Positions 42,972 through 52,087 of a stretch of 64,000 nt of DNA are shown piece by piece. Below the pieces are notes generated by a model, which was not told the origin of the DNA, ran no database searches, and worked only from the letters and a program-made list of their open reading frames with translations. The DNA is taken from positions 1,726,001-1,790,000 of the forward strand of contig NZ_CP128650.1 in assembly GCF_030644225.1 (NCBI RefSeq). Direction: 5' to 3'. The position numbers and the translations under genes were made by a program. This stretch comes from Selenomonas dianae (GTDB lineage: Bacteria; Bacillota; Negativicutes; Selenomonadales; Selenomonadaceae). The stretch's first letter is position 1, and each line of letters opens with the position of its first letter.

Positions 42972-43241
42972 TCAGCGCAGATACAGCGGAAGATTGACAA
43001 ACACATTGGTCACATATTCGACCATAATGCGCAGCATCCACGGACCAAAGATCAGAATGGCAACAAAGACTGCAATAATCTTCGGAATGAACGCAAGGGT
43101 CTGCTCCTGAATCGACGTGGTAGCCTGAAAAACAGCCACCAGAAGTCCTACAATCAGTCCAAGTCCCAGCATGGGAGCAGACACCAGAAGCACAATCATA
43201 AGTGCTTCCTGGGCAAGCTGGATGACCACATCTCCGGACAT
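42972..43241 (-). CDS. fliQ: Flagellar export protein FliQ
   Basis: A small channel subunit. The 89-aa protein has two membrane helices joined by TTSIQEQTLAFIPK, the family signature. Confidence 0.95.
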   Translation of the reverse strand: MSGDVVIQLAQEALMIVLLVSAPMLGLGLIVGLLVAVFQATTSIQEQTLAFIPKIIAVFVAILIFGPWMLRIMVEYVTNVFVNLPLYLR

Positions 43242-43256
43242 CGCTCCGCCTCCCTG

Positions 43257-44039
43257 CTACCGGAAACTCATGATGAGCGACTGGATCAGGAGATGCCACC
43301 CATCGACCATGACGAACAGGAGAATCTTAAACGGCAGCGAGATCATGACCGGCGGCAGCATCATCATACCCATGGACATGAGGGTGCTCGCGACGATCAT
43401 ATCAATGACAATGAACGGGATATAGATCATGAAGCCGATCTGAAACGCCGTCTTTAGTTCACTGATGATAAACGCCGGGATGAGGGTAAACGTTGACACA
43501 TCCTCCGGGCCGTCGGGACGCGGTGCTTCCGAGAGATTGACAAAGAGCGCGAGATCCGCCTCCCGCGTCTGGCGGAACATGAACTCACGCATAGGGTCAA
43601 CAACACGCTCCAACGCCTGCTCCTGAGAGATCTGTCCCGCAAGGTAGGGCTGTATGCCGTTCTCATTCGCCTGCCCCCAGTAGGGTGCCATAATGTAGAA
43701 CGACAAGAAAAGAGAAAGTGCAATGACGACCTGATTCGGCGGCACATTCTGTGTCGAAAGTGCATTCCGCAAAAAACCGATGACGACGACAATCCGCACA
43801 AAGGATGTCGTCATGACAAGAATCGCAGGAGCCAGAGAAACAATCGTCAGCACCGCCAGGAGCTGCATACTCGTTGCGACCTGCTGCGGATTCTCCGATG
43901 TCCCTACGTCAAGACTGACCGTCGGAATGAGCGGAGCTGCCCCCGCATGACCCATCCCCAAGAGCAGGAGGAGCGCCGCACTCCCCAAAACAAGCATTTT
44001 GCGCTCCACTCCCGTCCCCCCATTTCTCTCCGCCGCCAT
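43257..44039 (-). CDS. fliP: Flagellar export protein FliP
   Basis: FliP forms the core of the export channel with FliQ and FliR. The protein has a signal-like N-terminus (ending GHAGAA), the FVRIVVVIGFLRNALSTQN motif and GMMMLPPVMISLPFKILLF near the C-terminus. ATG 44039 overlaps the fliO stop (TGATG); a GTG at 44009 with a G-rich site is an alternative and would give a more typical signal peptide. Length is 260 aa. Confidence 0.95.
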   Translation of the reverse strand: MAAERNGGTGVERKMLVLGSAALLLLLGMGHAGAAPLIPTVSLDVGTSENPQQVATSMQLLAVLTIVSLAPAILVMTTSFVRIVVVIGFLRNALSTQNVPPNQVVIALSLFLSFYIMAPYWGQANENGIQPYLAGQISQEQALERVVDPMREFMFRQTREADLALFVNLSEAPRPDGPEDVSTFTLIPAFIISELKTAFQIGFMIYIPFIVIDMIVASTLMSMGMMMLPPVMISLPFKILLFVMVDGWHLLIQSLIMSFR

Positions 44040-44551
44040 CACTTTCGGAACAGCGGCGGTATTTTCTGAACAAAATCTGACAGAGAGCCGAACTGTTCCC
44101 GGAACACGCCGGCCTCCATCGGAGCGGCACTGCGAATCTCCTCCAGTGTCTCCGGATCATCAATCTCCGTAATCAGTCGGACATTCGCATCCGTCACCCC
44201 GAGCACAAGCACACGACCAAAAAGCTCCACCACGCAGACCGAACGGTTCGGACCGAGCGGCAGCTGCAGATAGACCTGTCCCCCGCGTGCCGCAAGCCTC
44301 TGCATGGAATTCTTGCCAAAGGCACGTGCAACGACGTACGCCAGCACGACCACAAATGCAAAGACAGCAAAAAGGCTGACCACATAGGCGACCGTCGACC
44401 ACCATGACACGGCCGACGGGCGCGGGTCAGCCTCTTGATATCCGGCTAAATATCCGCCGCCCGTCTCACCTGCGGCAGATACATCTCCCATGCACAACAA
44501 AAGAAGGAAGCATCCGAGCAGCAGGGACAGTGAAAAGATCCGTCCGTTCAT
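44039..44551 (-). CDS. fliO: Flagellar export protein FliO/FliZ
   Basis: FliO helps FliP to assemble. The 170-aa protein has a signal peptide (1-27), an outer linker, one membrane helix (about 50-75) and a cytoplasmic domain with RSVCVVELFGRVLVLGVTD. Start and stop overlap cheY and fliP by a few bases. Confidence 0.9.
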   Translation of the reverse strand: MNGRIFSLSLLLGCFLLLLCMGDVSAAGETGGGYLAGYQEADPRPSAVSWWSTVAYVVSLFAVFAFVVVLAYVVARAFGKNSMQRLAARGGQVYLQLPLGPNRSVCVVELFGRVLVLGVTDANVRLITEIDDPETLEEIRSAAPMEAGVFREQFGSLSDFVQKIPPLFRK

Positions 44552-44913
44552 CAGCCGACGGCTTTGCGAATGGCCTCCAGCACGCGATCCGCCTGGAACG
44601 GCTTCACGATAAAGTCACGCGCGCCTGCCTGAATCGCTTCGATAACCATTGCCTGCTGCCCCATCGCGCTGCACATAACAACCTTTGCAGCGGGATCGAC
44701 CTTCTTGATCTCCTTGACTGCGGTGATGCCGTCCATCTCCGGCATCGTGATATCCATCGTTACGAGATCGGGCTTCAGCTCCTGATACTTCTCCAGAGCT
44801 TTCATGCCATTCTCAGCCTCGCCGACGATTTCATAACCGTTCTTCGACAGGATGTCCTTCACCATCATTCGCATAAAAGCTGCATCATCTACGACCAGAA
44901 CGCGAGTTGCCAT
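44551..44913 (-). CDS. cheY: Chemotaxis response regulator CheY
   Basis: CheY-P binds the motor switch. The 120-aa receiver has D9 and D10, the phosphorylated D54 (LVTMDITMPEMDG), the conserved Ser in VMCSAMG and Lys in VKPF. It is the first gene after its own promoter at 45003-45031; in Bacillus it has the same place between fliY and fliO. Confidence 0.96.
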   Translation of the reverse strand: MATRVLVVDDAAFMRMMVKDILSKNGYEIVGEAENGMKALEKYQELKPDLVTMDITMPEMDGITAVKEIKKVDPAAKVVMCSAMGQQAMVIEAIQAGARDFIVKPFQADRVLEAIRKAVG

Positions 44914-45002
44914 TTTCTCATCTCTCCTTAATCCGACAGAATATCCTTATCCAAAAGGGACATCAAACACACACATAGAGTATGTGCTTTTTTTCGTTAT
45001 TC

Positions 45003-45031
45003 ATTATAACGAAATCTGCCCTCTGTGACAA
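45003..45031 (-). promoter_or_regulatory. Sigma-70 promoter before cheY
   Basis: On the minus strand -35 TTGTCA (45031-45026), 17-base spacer, -10 TATAAT (45008-45003). It leaves an 80-base leader with a CACATA/TATGTG hairpin (about 44970-44985). Confidence 0.8.
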
Positions 45032-45073
45032 GGATTTTCTACAACGACTCCCAAAACTTCCATATGCCTTCCG

Positions 45074-46261
45074 TTATTGGAGACGCGCTGCACGCTCCAA
45101 CGGGCTGACGATTTCCGTGATGCGAACGCCAAAGTTCTCATCAATGACAACGACTTCGCCCTTTGCCAGATATTTCCCGTTGACCATAATATCCACGGGC
45201 TCACCGGCGAGTTTATCCAACTCCACAATGGATCCCTTCGTCAGATCGAGGATATCCTTGATCGACTTCTTCGTCCGACCAAGCTCCACATTGACCTGGA
45301 GAGGCACATCGAGAATAAGACCGATATTCGCATCATTTACCTGTACCGGCGCGGTACTCAGCGGTGTAAACTGTGCCGACTGTACCGGTACATTCGATGC
45401 CACGTGTGGCTGCATAGGCGGTGCTCCATATCCATAGTTTGCAGGCGCTGCGGCGGCTGCGGGCATCGCAGGAGCCGGTGCCGGCGCAGGTGCGGCGGCA
45501 GGCGGCGGGGGCGGAGCGGCAGCAGCTGCAATAGCCTCTTCCTCGTTGTCGACATCGTTCTGCTGATTCATCAGCGCATCGACCATGTCCTTCGCGACAT
45601 CCACCGGCAGGAGCTGCATGATCTCACTGTCGATCAGACCATCCACCTCCATGCGGAAGGATGCCTGGATGATCGGGTCAACCTTGTCGAGCAGCTTGGA
45701 AACAACTTCCTCTGTCCCGAGGTCAACCAGCGTGACCACAGGAGGAGTAATGTCCACTTTTTTGCTGAACATCGAGGAAAGCGAGGTCGCGACGCTGCCC
45801 ATCATCTGGTTCATGCACTCGCTGACCGCGCTCATATGCAGTTCGCTCAGTTCCTGATCCGGATTCGTGCCGTCATTGCCCATCATCAGATCGGCAATGA
45901 TCGCAGCATCCTTTGCCTGGATACAGAGAACATTGTTCCCCTCAATGCCGATACTGTAGCCCACCTCGACGACGAGGAAGGGCAGGGGATACTTTTCCTT
46001 GAGCACACGCAAATTCGACACCGAAACCGTCGGTGTCGTGATCGACACCTTTCGCCCAAGGAGGACGGACAGCGTCGTTGCGGCGCCGCCCATCGAAATA
46101 TTGCCGATCTCACCGAGCGCGTCGCGCTCCAGATCGGTAATACCGGAAACACTACCGGAAGGAGACGAATCGGCTGCGGGTTCTTCCGCAGGCGAATCGC
46201 TTGCCGCCCCACCGCTCAGGAGGGCATCAATCTCCTCCTGCGAGATCATATCATCACTCAT
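45074..46261 (-). CDS. fliY: Flagellar motor switch phosphatase FliY
   Basis: FliY replaces FliN in the C-ring and dephosphorylates CheY-P. The protein has an N-terminal CheY-binding peptide (MISQEEIDALL), a CheC-like domain with EIGNISMGG and SECMNQMMG motifs, a Pro/Ala-rich linker (about 240-285) and a C-terminal FliN/SpoA domain ending TEIVSPLERAARLQ. In the second motif the usual EIGN reads ECMN, keeping Glu and Asn. I use ATG 46261; starts at 46273 and 46249 are possible. Confidence 0.94.
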   Translation of the reverse strand: MSDDMISQEEIDALLSGGAASDSPAEEPAADSSPSGSVSGITDLERDALGEIGNISMGGAATTLSVLLGRKVSITTPTVSVSNLRVLKEKYPLPFLVVEVGYSIGIEGNNVLCIQAKDAAIIADLMMGNDGTNPDQELSELHMSAVSECMNQMMGSVATSLSSMFSKKVDITPPVVTLVDLGTEEVVSKLLDKVDPIIQASFRMEVDGLIDSEIMQLLPVDVAKDMVDALMNQQNDVDNEEEAIAAAAAPPPPPAAAPAPAPAPAMPAAAAAPANYGYGAPPMQPHVASNVPVQSAQFTPLSTAPVQVNDANIGLILDVPLQVNVELGRTKKSIKDILDLTKGSIVELDKLAGEPVDIMVNGKYLAKGEVVVIDENFGVRITEIVSPLERAARLQ

Positions 46262-47255
46262 TCGCGTCGTCATCTCCTTCTATAATGCCGGATATTTGCA
46301 CAGCCATACGTTTTCCGGATGTTCCCGGACGCGCACGGAACTTTGCATTGGAACCAACGTAACAGACAAGCTCATCCTTCGTCATGGTATCGAGTTGGAG
46401 TACATCGCCAAACCCGAGGGTAAGGAACTCGTTGACCGTGATGTCGACCGAACCGAGTTCCACGGAGAACGACACCTTCGTACGCTCGATTTTGCGCTGA
46501 AGCTCCGCCACCTGTTCGGGCGAACTCTCCTTATCCACAGAGGACGCCACCCAGAACGATGTCGTGAGTTTCGACATAACAGGTTCAAGAACCAGATAGG
46601 GAATACAGATGTTCATCATACCGTCCACTTCGCCCATCTTGATGTGGATGGTAACAAGCACGACCATGTCGCTGGGCGGAACAATCTGCGCAAACTGCGG
46701 ATTTGTTTCCATTGATTCGAAGTTTGGGCGGAACTCCACCACGTTGCTCCATGCTTCCCTGAAATAATTCGTCACGGTATCAATGAAACGGCGCATCACC
46801 GCCGTTTCAATATCCGTCAGCGCACGCGATTTGATGCCGGATTTCCCTTCTCCTCCAAAGACGCGGTCGATGTAGGAAAATGCCACATCCGTACCGACCT
46901 CGACGATGATATTCCCCTTCAGCGGCGGCAGCGCAAGGATACCAATGACCGCAGGATTCACCATCGACTGAACAAACTCCTGATAGGTCATCTGCTCGAC
47001 CGATACCACCTCGATCTCGACCATCGTGCGCAAACTTGCCGAAAGATAGGTGTTCAGGAGACGCGAGAAACTCTCATGCAGCATGAAGAGCGTTCGAATC
47101 TGATCCTTTGAGAACCTGTCCGGCCGCTTGAAGTCATAGACCTTGACCTTGCGTCCCTCTTCTTCTGCCTTGACTTCCTCGGCGGAAACCGAGCCATCTG
47201 AAAGAGCCGAGAGGAGCTTATCTATTTCGGATTGAGACAGTACGTCCTCAGCCAA
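46254..47255 (-). CDS. fliM: Flagellar motor switch protein FliM
   Basis: FliM links FliG to FliY and binds CheY-P. The 333-aa protein has the N-terminal LSQSEIDKLLSAL peptide, a CheC-like middle with YDFKRPDRFSKDQIRTL and the C-terminal SpoA domain. It overlaps fliY by 8 bases. Confidence 0.96.
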   Translation of the reverse strand: MAEDVLSQSEIDKLLSALSDGSVSAEEVKAEEEGRKVKVYDFKRPDRFSKDQIRTLFMLHESFSRLLNTYLSASLRTMVEIEVVSVEQMTYQEFVQSMVNPAVIGILALPPLKGNIIVEVGTDVAFSYIDRVFGGEGKSGIKSRALTDIETAVMRRFIDTVTNYFREAWSNVVEFRPNFESMETNPQFAQIVPPSDMVVLVTIHIKMGEVDGMMNICIPYLVLEPVMSKLTTSFWVASSVDKESSPEQVAELQRKIERTKVSFSVELGSVDITVNEFLTLGFGDVLQLDTMTKDELVCYVGSNAKFRARPGTSGKRMAVQISGIIEGDDDANE

Positions 47256-47294
47256 GACTCTTCCCCCTTCCCATTGTGCAGTGATTCATCTTAC

Positions 47295-47816
47295 TTACTG
47301 CAGCAGGAAGCTCGTGATGTAAACATCATAAACGGAGCCCTGACCCAGACGCTCATTGAGTGCATCCTTCAGCTGCTTCTTGAGTTCATCCTGCTTGGAG
47401 GCGTCAAACTCTTCGAGTGGCGCTGCGCGCAGGAACTGCATCGTTGTGTCGAGAATCTTCGTCTCCGCGACCGAGGCAACCTTGCCGTCCACGACATTAT
47501 CCGACTTGCCCGGGTTCAGTTCAAGGACGATGCCCGCCTTCAGGAACTTGCCTGCCCGGCCGCCGCCGACGTTGACGAGAACGCCTTCCTTCGGGTCGCC
47601 GAGCTTGTAGAACACCCCGGGGTCGTGATTCGCCTTGCTCCCGCCGCCATCGTCGGCATGTGACGATGTCTCCGTCTGCGAGAAGATGTAGTACGAGATG
47701 CCGCCGGCTGCCGCCACTGCGACAAGAACCGCCACAACAACGACGACGATCATCATGAGCATGGGCGATTTCTGCTTTGGCTGCTCCGTCCCCTGCTCTT
47801 CCTTTTCCTCCGCCAT
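47295..47816 (-). CDS. fliL: Flagellar basal body protein FliL
   Basis: FliL supports stator function. The 173-aa protein has one membrane helix (about 20-43), a linker and a periplasmic stomatin-like domain (about 70-173) ending in VYDVYITSFLLQ. Confidence 0.92.
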   Translation of the reverse strand: MAEEKEEQGTEQPKQKSPMLMMIVVVVVAVLVAVAAAGGISYYIFSQTETSSHADDGGGSKANHDPGVFYKLGDPKEGVLVNVGGGRAGKFLKAGIVLELNPGKSDNVVDGKVASVAETKILDTTMQFLRAAPLEEFDASKQDELKKQLKDALNERLGQGSVYDVYITSFLLQ

Positions 47817-47936
47817 GAGTTTATTCCCTCCCTAAAAATGACCACGAAGCCGCAGCGGCTCCACACACAGGCACTCCCTTGCCATGTAGAGGAACACCGT
47901 TCTCTCCATTATACCAAAGGAATGGAATTTCGCCAA

Positions 47937-48137
47937 CTAATTTTGATGAAGTGCACGTCGATACTTAATCGTGCGGCGCACGATCTCCTCCATCGGCTCC
48001 TCGACGATCAGCTTCTTCCCGTTTGTAAGCGTTACCACCGTGTCCGGCGTCTCCTCAATGCTCTCGATGATCTCGGCGTTGAGGACAAACTCTCCTTTTT
48101 TGTTCGTCTTGGAGTTGAACTTCGTCAGCATGATCAT
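47937..48137 (-). CDS. flbD: FlbD/SwrD family flagellar protein
   Basis: The 66-aa protein has the family pattern MLTKFN, EFVLNAEIIESIEETPDTVV, NGKKLIVEE and EEIVRRTIKYRR. SwrD of Bacillus raises motor torque. I use ATG 48137, which follows GGAGGGA; the longer reading to 48176 lacks a site. It is the first gene of cluster B; the promoter is not clear in the 140 bases upstream. Confidence 0.9.
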   Translation of the reverse strand: MIMLTKFNSKTNKKGEFVLNAEIIESIEETPDTVVTLTNGKKLIVEEPMEEIVRRTIKYRRALHQN

Positions 48138-48280
48138 GACAGACTTTCCCTCCGTTCCCTGTTCTTCATGCAGCAAAAACTTACGCGCATATGACTACCT
48201 GTTATATTTTCGCCGTCATCATCACTTTTCCTTTTTTTTTAGGACTATTTTTTCATCGTATGCTAAATCTTTCACAAAAA

Positions 48281-49012
48281 CTATTCCAGTTGGGATAAAA
48301 AGGAGAGTGAACGCAGGGGATGGCCGACCAGTTCCTGCACATGTGCAAGCACGATGGACTCCGCCCTCATCAGTATACCGCCGCGCAGCTGCAGGGTGGG
48401 CGGATGATCCCAATCGAGCTGCTCCAATGCGACGAGCAGCGCACGCAGTTCGGCGGGAAACTCTGCCGCCTCCGCCGTACGGCAGTCTGCACAGAGCACG
48501 CCGCCCTCGCGGGCGAGAAAGAACGCGTTGCCCGTAATCTGTCTGCCGCAGTGCAGACAGTGCTCATAGCTCTGCCGCAACCCCGCCGCCGCGAGTGTCT
48601 GGAGGACGGCGGCAAGAGCCGTCACACGCGGGTTGCGCGTCTCGAATGCCGTCAGGATTGCCGCAAGCCGATCAAAGAACGCCGCATCTGCAACGCCCTC
48701 GGGCATAAACTCACGAATGACCTCCGCAGCGAACGTTGCATAGGCGAGCGCCGTGAGATCGAGTGAGAGCTTTGCATGATGGGCGCGCACGCTCGCCGTT
48801 TTGACGGTTTCGAGCCGCCCGCCTTCGGCAAACTGCAAATCGGCATGGACAAACATCTGCATAGCCCCCGCCAACGGGCTTCGCGGGCGACGGCAGCCGA
48901 ACGCAGCAGCGCGCACAATCCCGTGTTCACGCGTAAAGATTGTCATGACCTTGTCCGCCTCGCCCCAGCTGCGTGCGCCGAGCACGATGCCCTCCGCCCC
49001 ATAGAGCGCCAT
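48281..49012 (-). CDS. recO: DNA repair protein RecO
   Basis: RecO loads RecA at gaps with RecR. The 243-aa protein has an N-terminal OB fold (GIVLGARSWGEADKVMTIF), a helical domain and a zinc knuckle (CLHCGR and CADC, about 153-178). Start is one base after the DUF502 stop. Confidence 0.95.
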   Translation of the reverse strand: MALYGAEGIVLGARSWGEADKVMTIFTREHGIVRAAAFGCRRPRSPLAGAMQMFVHADLQFAEGGRLETVKTASVRAHHAKLSLDLTALAYATFAAEVIREFMPEGVADAAFFDRLAAILTAFETRNPRVTALAAVLQTLAAAGLRQSYEHCLHCGRQITGNAFFLAREGGVLCADCRTAEAAEFPAELRALLVALEQLDWDHPPTLQLRGGILMRAESIVLAHVQELVGHPLRSLSFLSQLE

Positions 49013-49684
49013 CTACGCCTCCGTCGCCTTGGCAGGATCGGGAAATACCTCCTTGGAGCGGTTCTTTGCCGCCTTTTTTTTCACCTCGGCGAGCGGCATG
49101 ACCGCGCCCGCCGTCAGCATATACTGGAGCGCCTCCTCCTTCGGAATGTCGATGGTCACCGCATCCTCCTCCTTGACAAGGATGGTCGTCCCCGAGGTCA
49201 TGTTGAGACTCCACGGCACAAAGACGCAGACATAGCCGCCGCCCATCGCCGCCTGAAAGCGCGGCGGCAGATCCGCCATGACAAAGCCGAGCGCCCGCCC
49301 GCCCTGATAGGGTACATGAACAACACGCTTGAAGTTGCTGCTTGAGTCGAGCACCGCCTCCGAGAGGCGTTTGACACTTGTGTAGATAAACTTCACGAAC
49401 GGGATCGTCCCGATCAGATATTCACCAAACGAAATGATCCGCGCAAGAGCCCAATTCGTCGATGCCCAGCCGACAACATAGATCACCAGAACGAGCGTGA
49501 TAATGCCCATCCCCGGGAAATAAAACGGGAGATACTGACCGAGAACCCCCTCGGTAAAGCGCAGCGTCCACTCGATGACAAGCAGGGTGATGATAACAGG
49601 CACGAGAACGAGCAGCCCGTTGACAAAGCTGCGCGATACTTCTTTCATCGTACGCCGATAAATTTTATTCATCCGCAGCGTCAC
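49013..49684 (-). CDS. DUF502 membrane protein
   Basis: The 223-aa protein has two membrane helices (about 20-40 and 58-78) and a cytoplasmic domain with GTIPFVKFIYTSVKRLSEA and GRALGFVMADLP typical of DUF502. Function unknown. Start GTG 49684 follows GGAGGGGG. It lies between era and recO. Confidence 0.85.
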   Translation of the reverse strand: MTLRMNKIYRRTMKEVSRSFVNGLLVLVPVIITLLVIEWTLRFTEGVLGQYLPFYFPGMGIITLVLVIYVVGWASTNWALARIISFGEYLIGTIPFVKFIYTSVKRLSEAVLDSSSNFKRVVHVPYQGGRALGFVMADLPPRFQAAMGGGYVCVFVPWSLNMTSGTTILVKEEDAVTIDIPKEEALQYMLTAGAVMPLAEVKKKAAKNRSKEVFPDPAKATEA

Positions 49685-49699
49685 GGCACGTCCCCCTCC

Positions 49700-50596
49700 T
49701 CATTCATCTCCGTCAAACCCGAACTCTCTCAGGGCGTTTGCCCGATTGCGCCAGTCCCTGCGCGTCTTGACCCAGAGGTCGAGATAGACCTTTGCGCCGA
49801 GCAGCGTCTCCACATCCGCCCGCGCACGCTCCCCAATGCTTCTGAGGAGCGCACCGCGTGCGCCGATCACAATGCCCTTCTGCGACTCGCGTTCCACATA
49901 GATTACAGCGCGGATGTAGACATCCTCCTTGGGGCGCGTCGTCATCTCCTCGATGTCAACGGCGACGGCATGGGGGATCTCATCCCGCGTCAGTTCGAGC
50001 ACCTTCTCGCGCACGAGTTCGGCGACAATGAGCCGCTCGGGCTGATCCGTCACCATGTCAGGGGGATAGTACTGCGGTCCTGCGGGCAGATGTGTCTTGA
50101 TCTCCGCGAGAAGCCCGTCCAGATTTTCCCCGTCGCGCGCCGAGATCGGGACGATCCCCGCAAAGTCATACGCCTTCGCATAATGCGCGAGGATCGGCAG
50201 CACCTGCTGACGCGGAATGCAGTCCACCTTGTTCACGGCGAGCAGGACGGGTACACGGATGTTTGCGAGCTGTTTCAAAATGTATTGCTCGCCCGCCCCC
50301 ATCTTCTCCGTCGCATCCACGACAAAGACGACGACATCGACACCGTGCAGCGCCCCCTCCGCCGCCTTTGCCATATAGTCGCCGAGCTTGTGCTTCGGCC
50401 TATGCACGCCCGGTGTATCGAGCAGGATGATCTGCGCATCTTCCTCCGTCAAAATGCAGAGGATACGGCTGCGCGTCGTCTGCGGCTTGTCGCTCATAAT
50501 GGCGATCTTTTGCCCGATGAGCGCATTAATCAATGTGGATTTGCCGACATTCGGCCGCCCGATCACGGCAACGAATCCGGATTTATGTGCATTCAT
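49700..50596 (-). CDS. era: GTPase Era
   Basis: Era matures the 30S subunit. The 298-aa protein has G1 [10 protein letters not shown]3 DTPG, G4 NKVD and a C-terminal KH domain with [16 protein letters not shown]. It overlaps ybeY by 4 bases. Confidence 0.97.
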   Translation of the reverse strand: MNAHKSGFVAVIGRPNVGKSTLINALIGQKIAIMSDKPQTTRSRILCILTEEDAQIILLDTPGVHRPKHKLGDYMAKAAEGALHGVDVVVFVVDATEKMGAGEQYILKQLANIRVPVLLAVNKVDCIPRQQVLPILAHYAKAYDFAGIVPISARDGENLDGLLAEIKTHLPAGPQYYPPDMVTDQPERLIVAELVREKVLELTRDEIPHAVAVDIEEMTTRPKEDVYIRAVIYVERESQKGIVIGARGALLRSIGERARADVETLLGAKVYLDLWVKTRRDWRNRANALREFGFDGDE

Positions 50597-51054
50597 CGCG
50601 AAATCCCCAGTTCCCCCATCACTATGCGCTGCTCCTCCTCCATCTCCCGTCGATCCGCCTCCTCCATATGGTCATAGCCAAGGAGGTGCAGCATCCCATG
50701 GACGGTGAGGAAGGAGAGTTCGCGCAGCGGGCTGTGTCCGTATTCGTCCGCCTGCGCCGCCACGCGCTCAAGCGATATGACGAGGTCGCCGAGCACCTCA
50801 TCCCCCCTGCCTCCGACAATCTCTGGTTCCTCGCTCTCCGTGAGGGCAAAGGAGAGCACGTCCGTCGGGCGGTCGACGCTGCGGTACGCGCGGTTGAGCA
50901 CATGAATATGTGCGTCATCCGTGAGCGTCACACTGACCTCCGTTTTCTCCGCATCGTAAAGCCGCCCGACCGTCAAAATCGCACGGCGCACTGCCGCCAT
51001 TTCCTCTTCGGACACCGCCAGCGTCTCCGGCTCCGTCCGAATCTCAATCTCCAT
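50593..51054 (-). CDS. ybeY: Endoribonuclease YbeY
   Basis: YbeY processes 16S rRNA ends and works with Era. The 153-aa protein from ATG 51054 has the zinc motif [11 protein letters not shown] and the [12 protein letters not shown] segment. The start lies inside the end of phoH by 11 bases. Confidence 0.95.
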   Translation of the reverse strand: MEIEIRTEPETLAVSEEEMAAVRRAILTVGRLYDAEKTEVSVTLTDDAHIHVLNRAYRSVDRPTDVLSFALTESEEPEIVGGRGDEVLGDLVISLERVAAQADEYGHSPLRELSFLTVHGMLHLLGYDHMEEADRREMEEEQRIVMGELGISR

Positions 51055-52024
51055 GTGCGTGCCCCCGCTTCTTCTCCCACGTACCGTATGCCTCGACAAT
51101 GCGCGTCACGACCTCGTGGCGGATGATGTCGACGGGTTCGAGCCGCACAATACCCACGCCCTTCACACCGCGCAGGATCTGACACGCCTGCTTCAGTCCC
51201 GACACCGTGCCGCGCGGGAGATCCACCTGTTCGAGATCTCCCGTCACCACCATGCGCGAGCCGAAGCCGAGACGCGTGAGGAACATCTTCATCTGCGCTC
51301 CCGTCGTGTTCTGTGCCTCATCGAGAATGATGAACGCATCTTCCAGTGTGCGCCCTCGGATATAGGCAAGCGGAGCCACCTCGATGAGCTGTCGGCTCAT
51401 CATCTTCTGGTAGCCCTCCGCGCCGAGGATGTCCTGCAGGGCATCGTAGAGCGGGCGCAGATAGGGATTGATCTTCTCCGTGAGATCTCCGGGCAGAAAG
51501 CCCAGATGCTCGCCCGCCTCGACAGCGGGACGTGTCAGAATGATGCGGCTTACCTCACGACTGCGGAGCGCCGCGACTGCCATCACAACCGCGAGGTAGG
51601 TCTTTCCTGTCCCTGCAGGTCCTACGCCAAGCGTCACGGCATTGCGCCGAATCTTTGCGAGGTAGTCACGCTGACCGAGTGTCTTGGCACGCACCTCCTT
51701 CCCCTTTGCCGTCACGAGCAGCACCTCGGCAAAGAGCGCGTGCAGCTCCTCCGTCCGCCCCGCACGCACGAGCTGTGCACCGTAGCGCACCTCATGCGTC
51801 GTCAGCTTTGCCCCCTGCCGCTGATAAAAGAGAAGTTCCCGCACCAGTGTACGCACATCGCTGACATCCGCCTCCGCACCCGTCACGGAAAGAGCCGTTC
51901 CACGGCTCACCATACAGCAGGAAAACACCTCCTGCATACATTGGAGCAGCATATCACGCTCCCCAAGGATGGCAGCCGCCTCGTACATATCCCTCAGTTC
52001 AATGATCTCCGTCGTCTCCTGCAA
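51044..52024 (-). CDS. phoH: PhoH-family ATPase
   Basis: PhoH-like proteins are ATPases with RNA-related functions. The 326-aa protein has an N-terminal region, Walker [12 protein letters not shown] and Walker [12 protein letters not shown] use TTG 52024 because GGGGGAGG lies seven bases upstream; the ATG at 52054 has none and contains that site. It precedes ybeY, as in most Firmicutes. Confidence 0.9.
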   Translation of the reverse strand: MQETTEIIELRDMYEAAAILGERDMLLQCMQEVFSCCMVSRGTALSVTGAEADVSDVRTLVRELLFYQRQGAKLTTHEVRYGAQLVRAGRTEELHALFAEVLLVTAKGKEVRAKTLGQRDYLAKIRRNAVTLGVGPAGTGKTYLAVVMAVAALRSREVSRIILTRPAVEAGEHLGFLPGDLTEKINPYLRPLYDALQDILGAEGYQKMMSRQLIEVAPLAYIRGRTLEDAFIILDEAQNTTGAQMKMFLTRLGFGSRMVVTGDLEQVDLPRGTVSGLKQACQILRGVKGVGIVRLEPVDIIRHEVVTRIVEAYGTWEKKRGHAHGD

Positions 52025-52087
52025 AAACAAACCTCCCCCAAATGAATCATCCACCGTGCGGCGCGTCCGTTCGTCAAAGCAGAATCT

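Noticed and set aside
44965-45000. Hairpin CACATA/TATGTG followed by T-run on the plus strand as a terminator
   Set aside because: No plus-strand gene ends there. On the minus strand it lies in the cheY leader, so it is listed only as a leader hairpin.
45480-45560. Ala/Pro-rich tract in fliY, and similar tracts in flhF and cheA, as DNA repeats
   Set aside because: They are low-complexity protein linkers without regular DNA repeat units. No CRISPR array was seen anywhere in the window.
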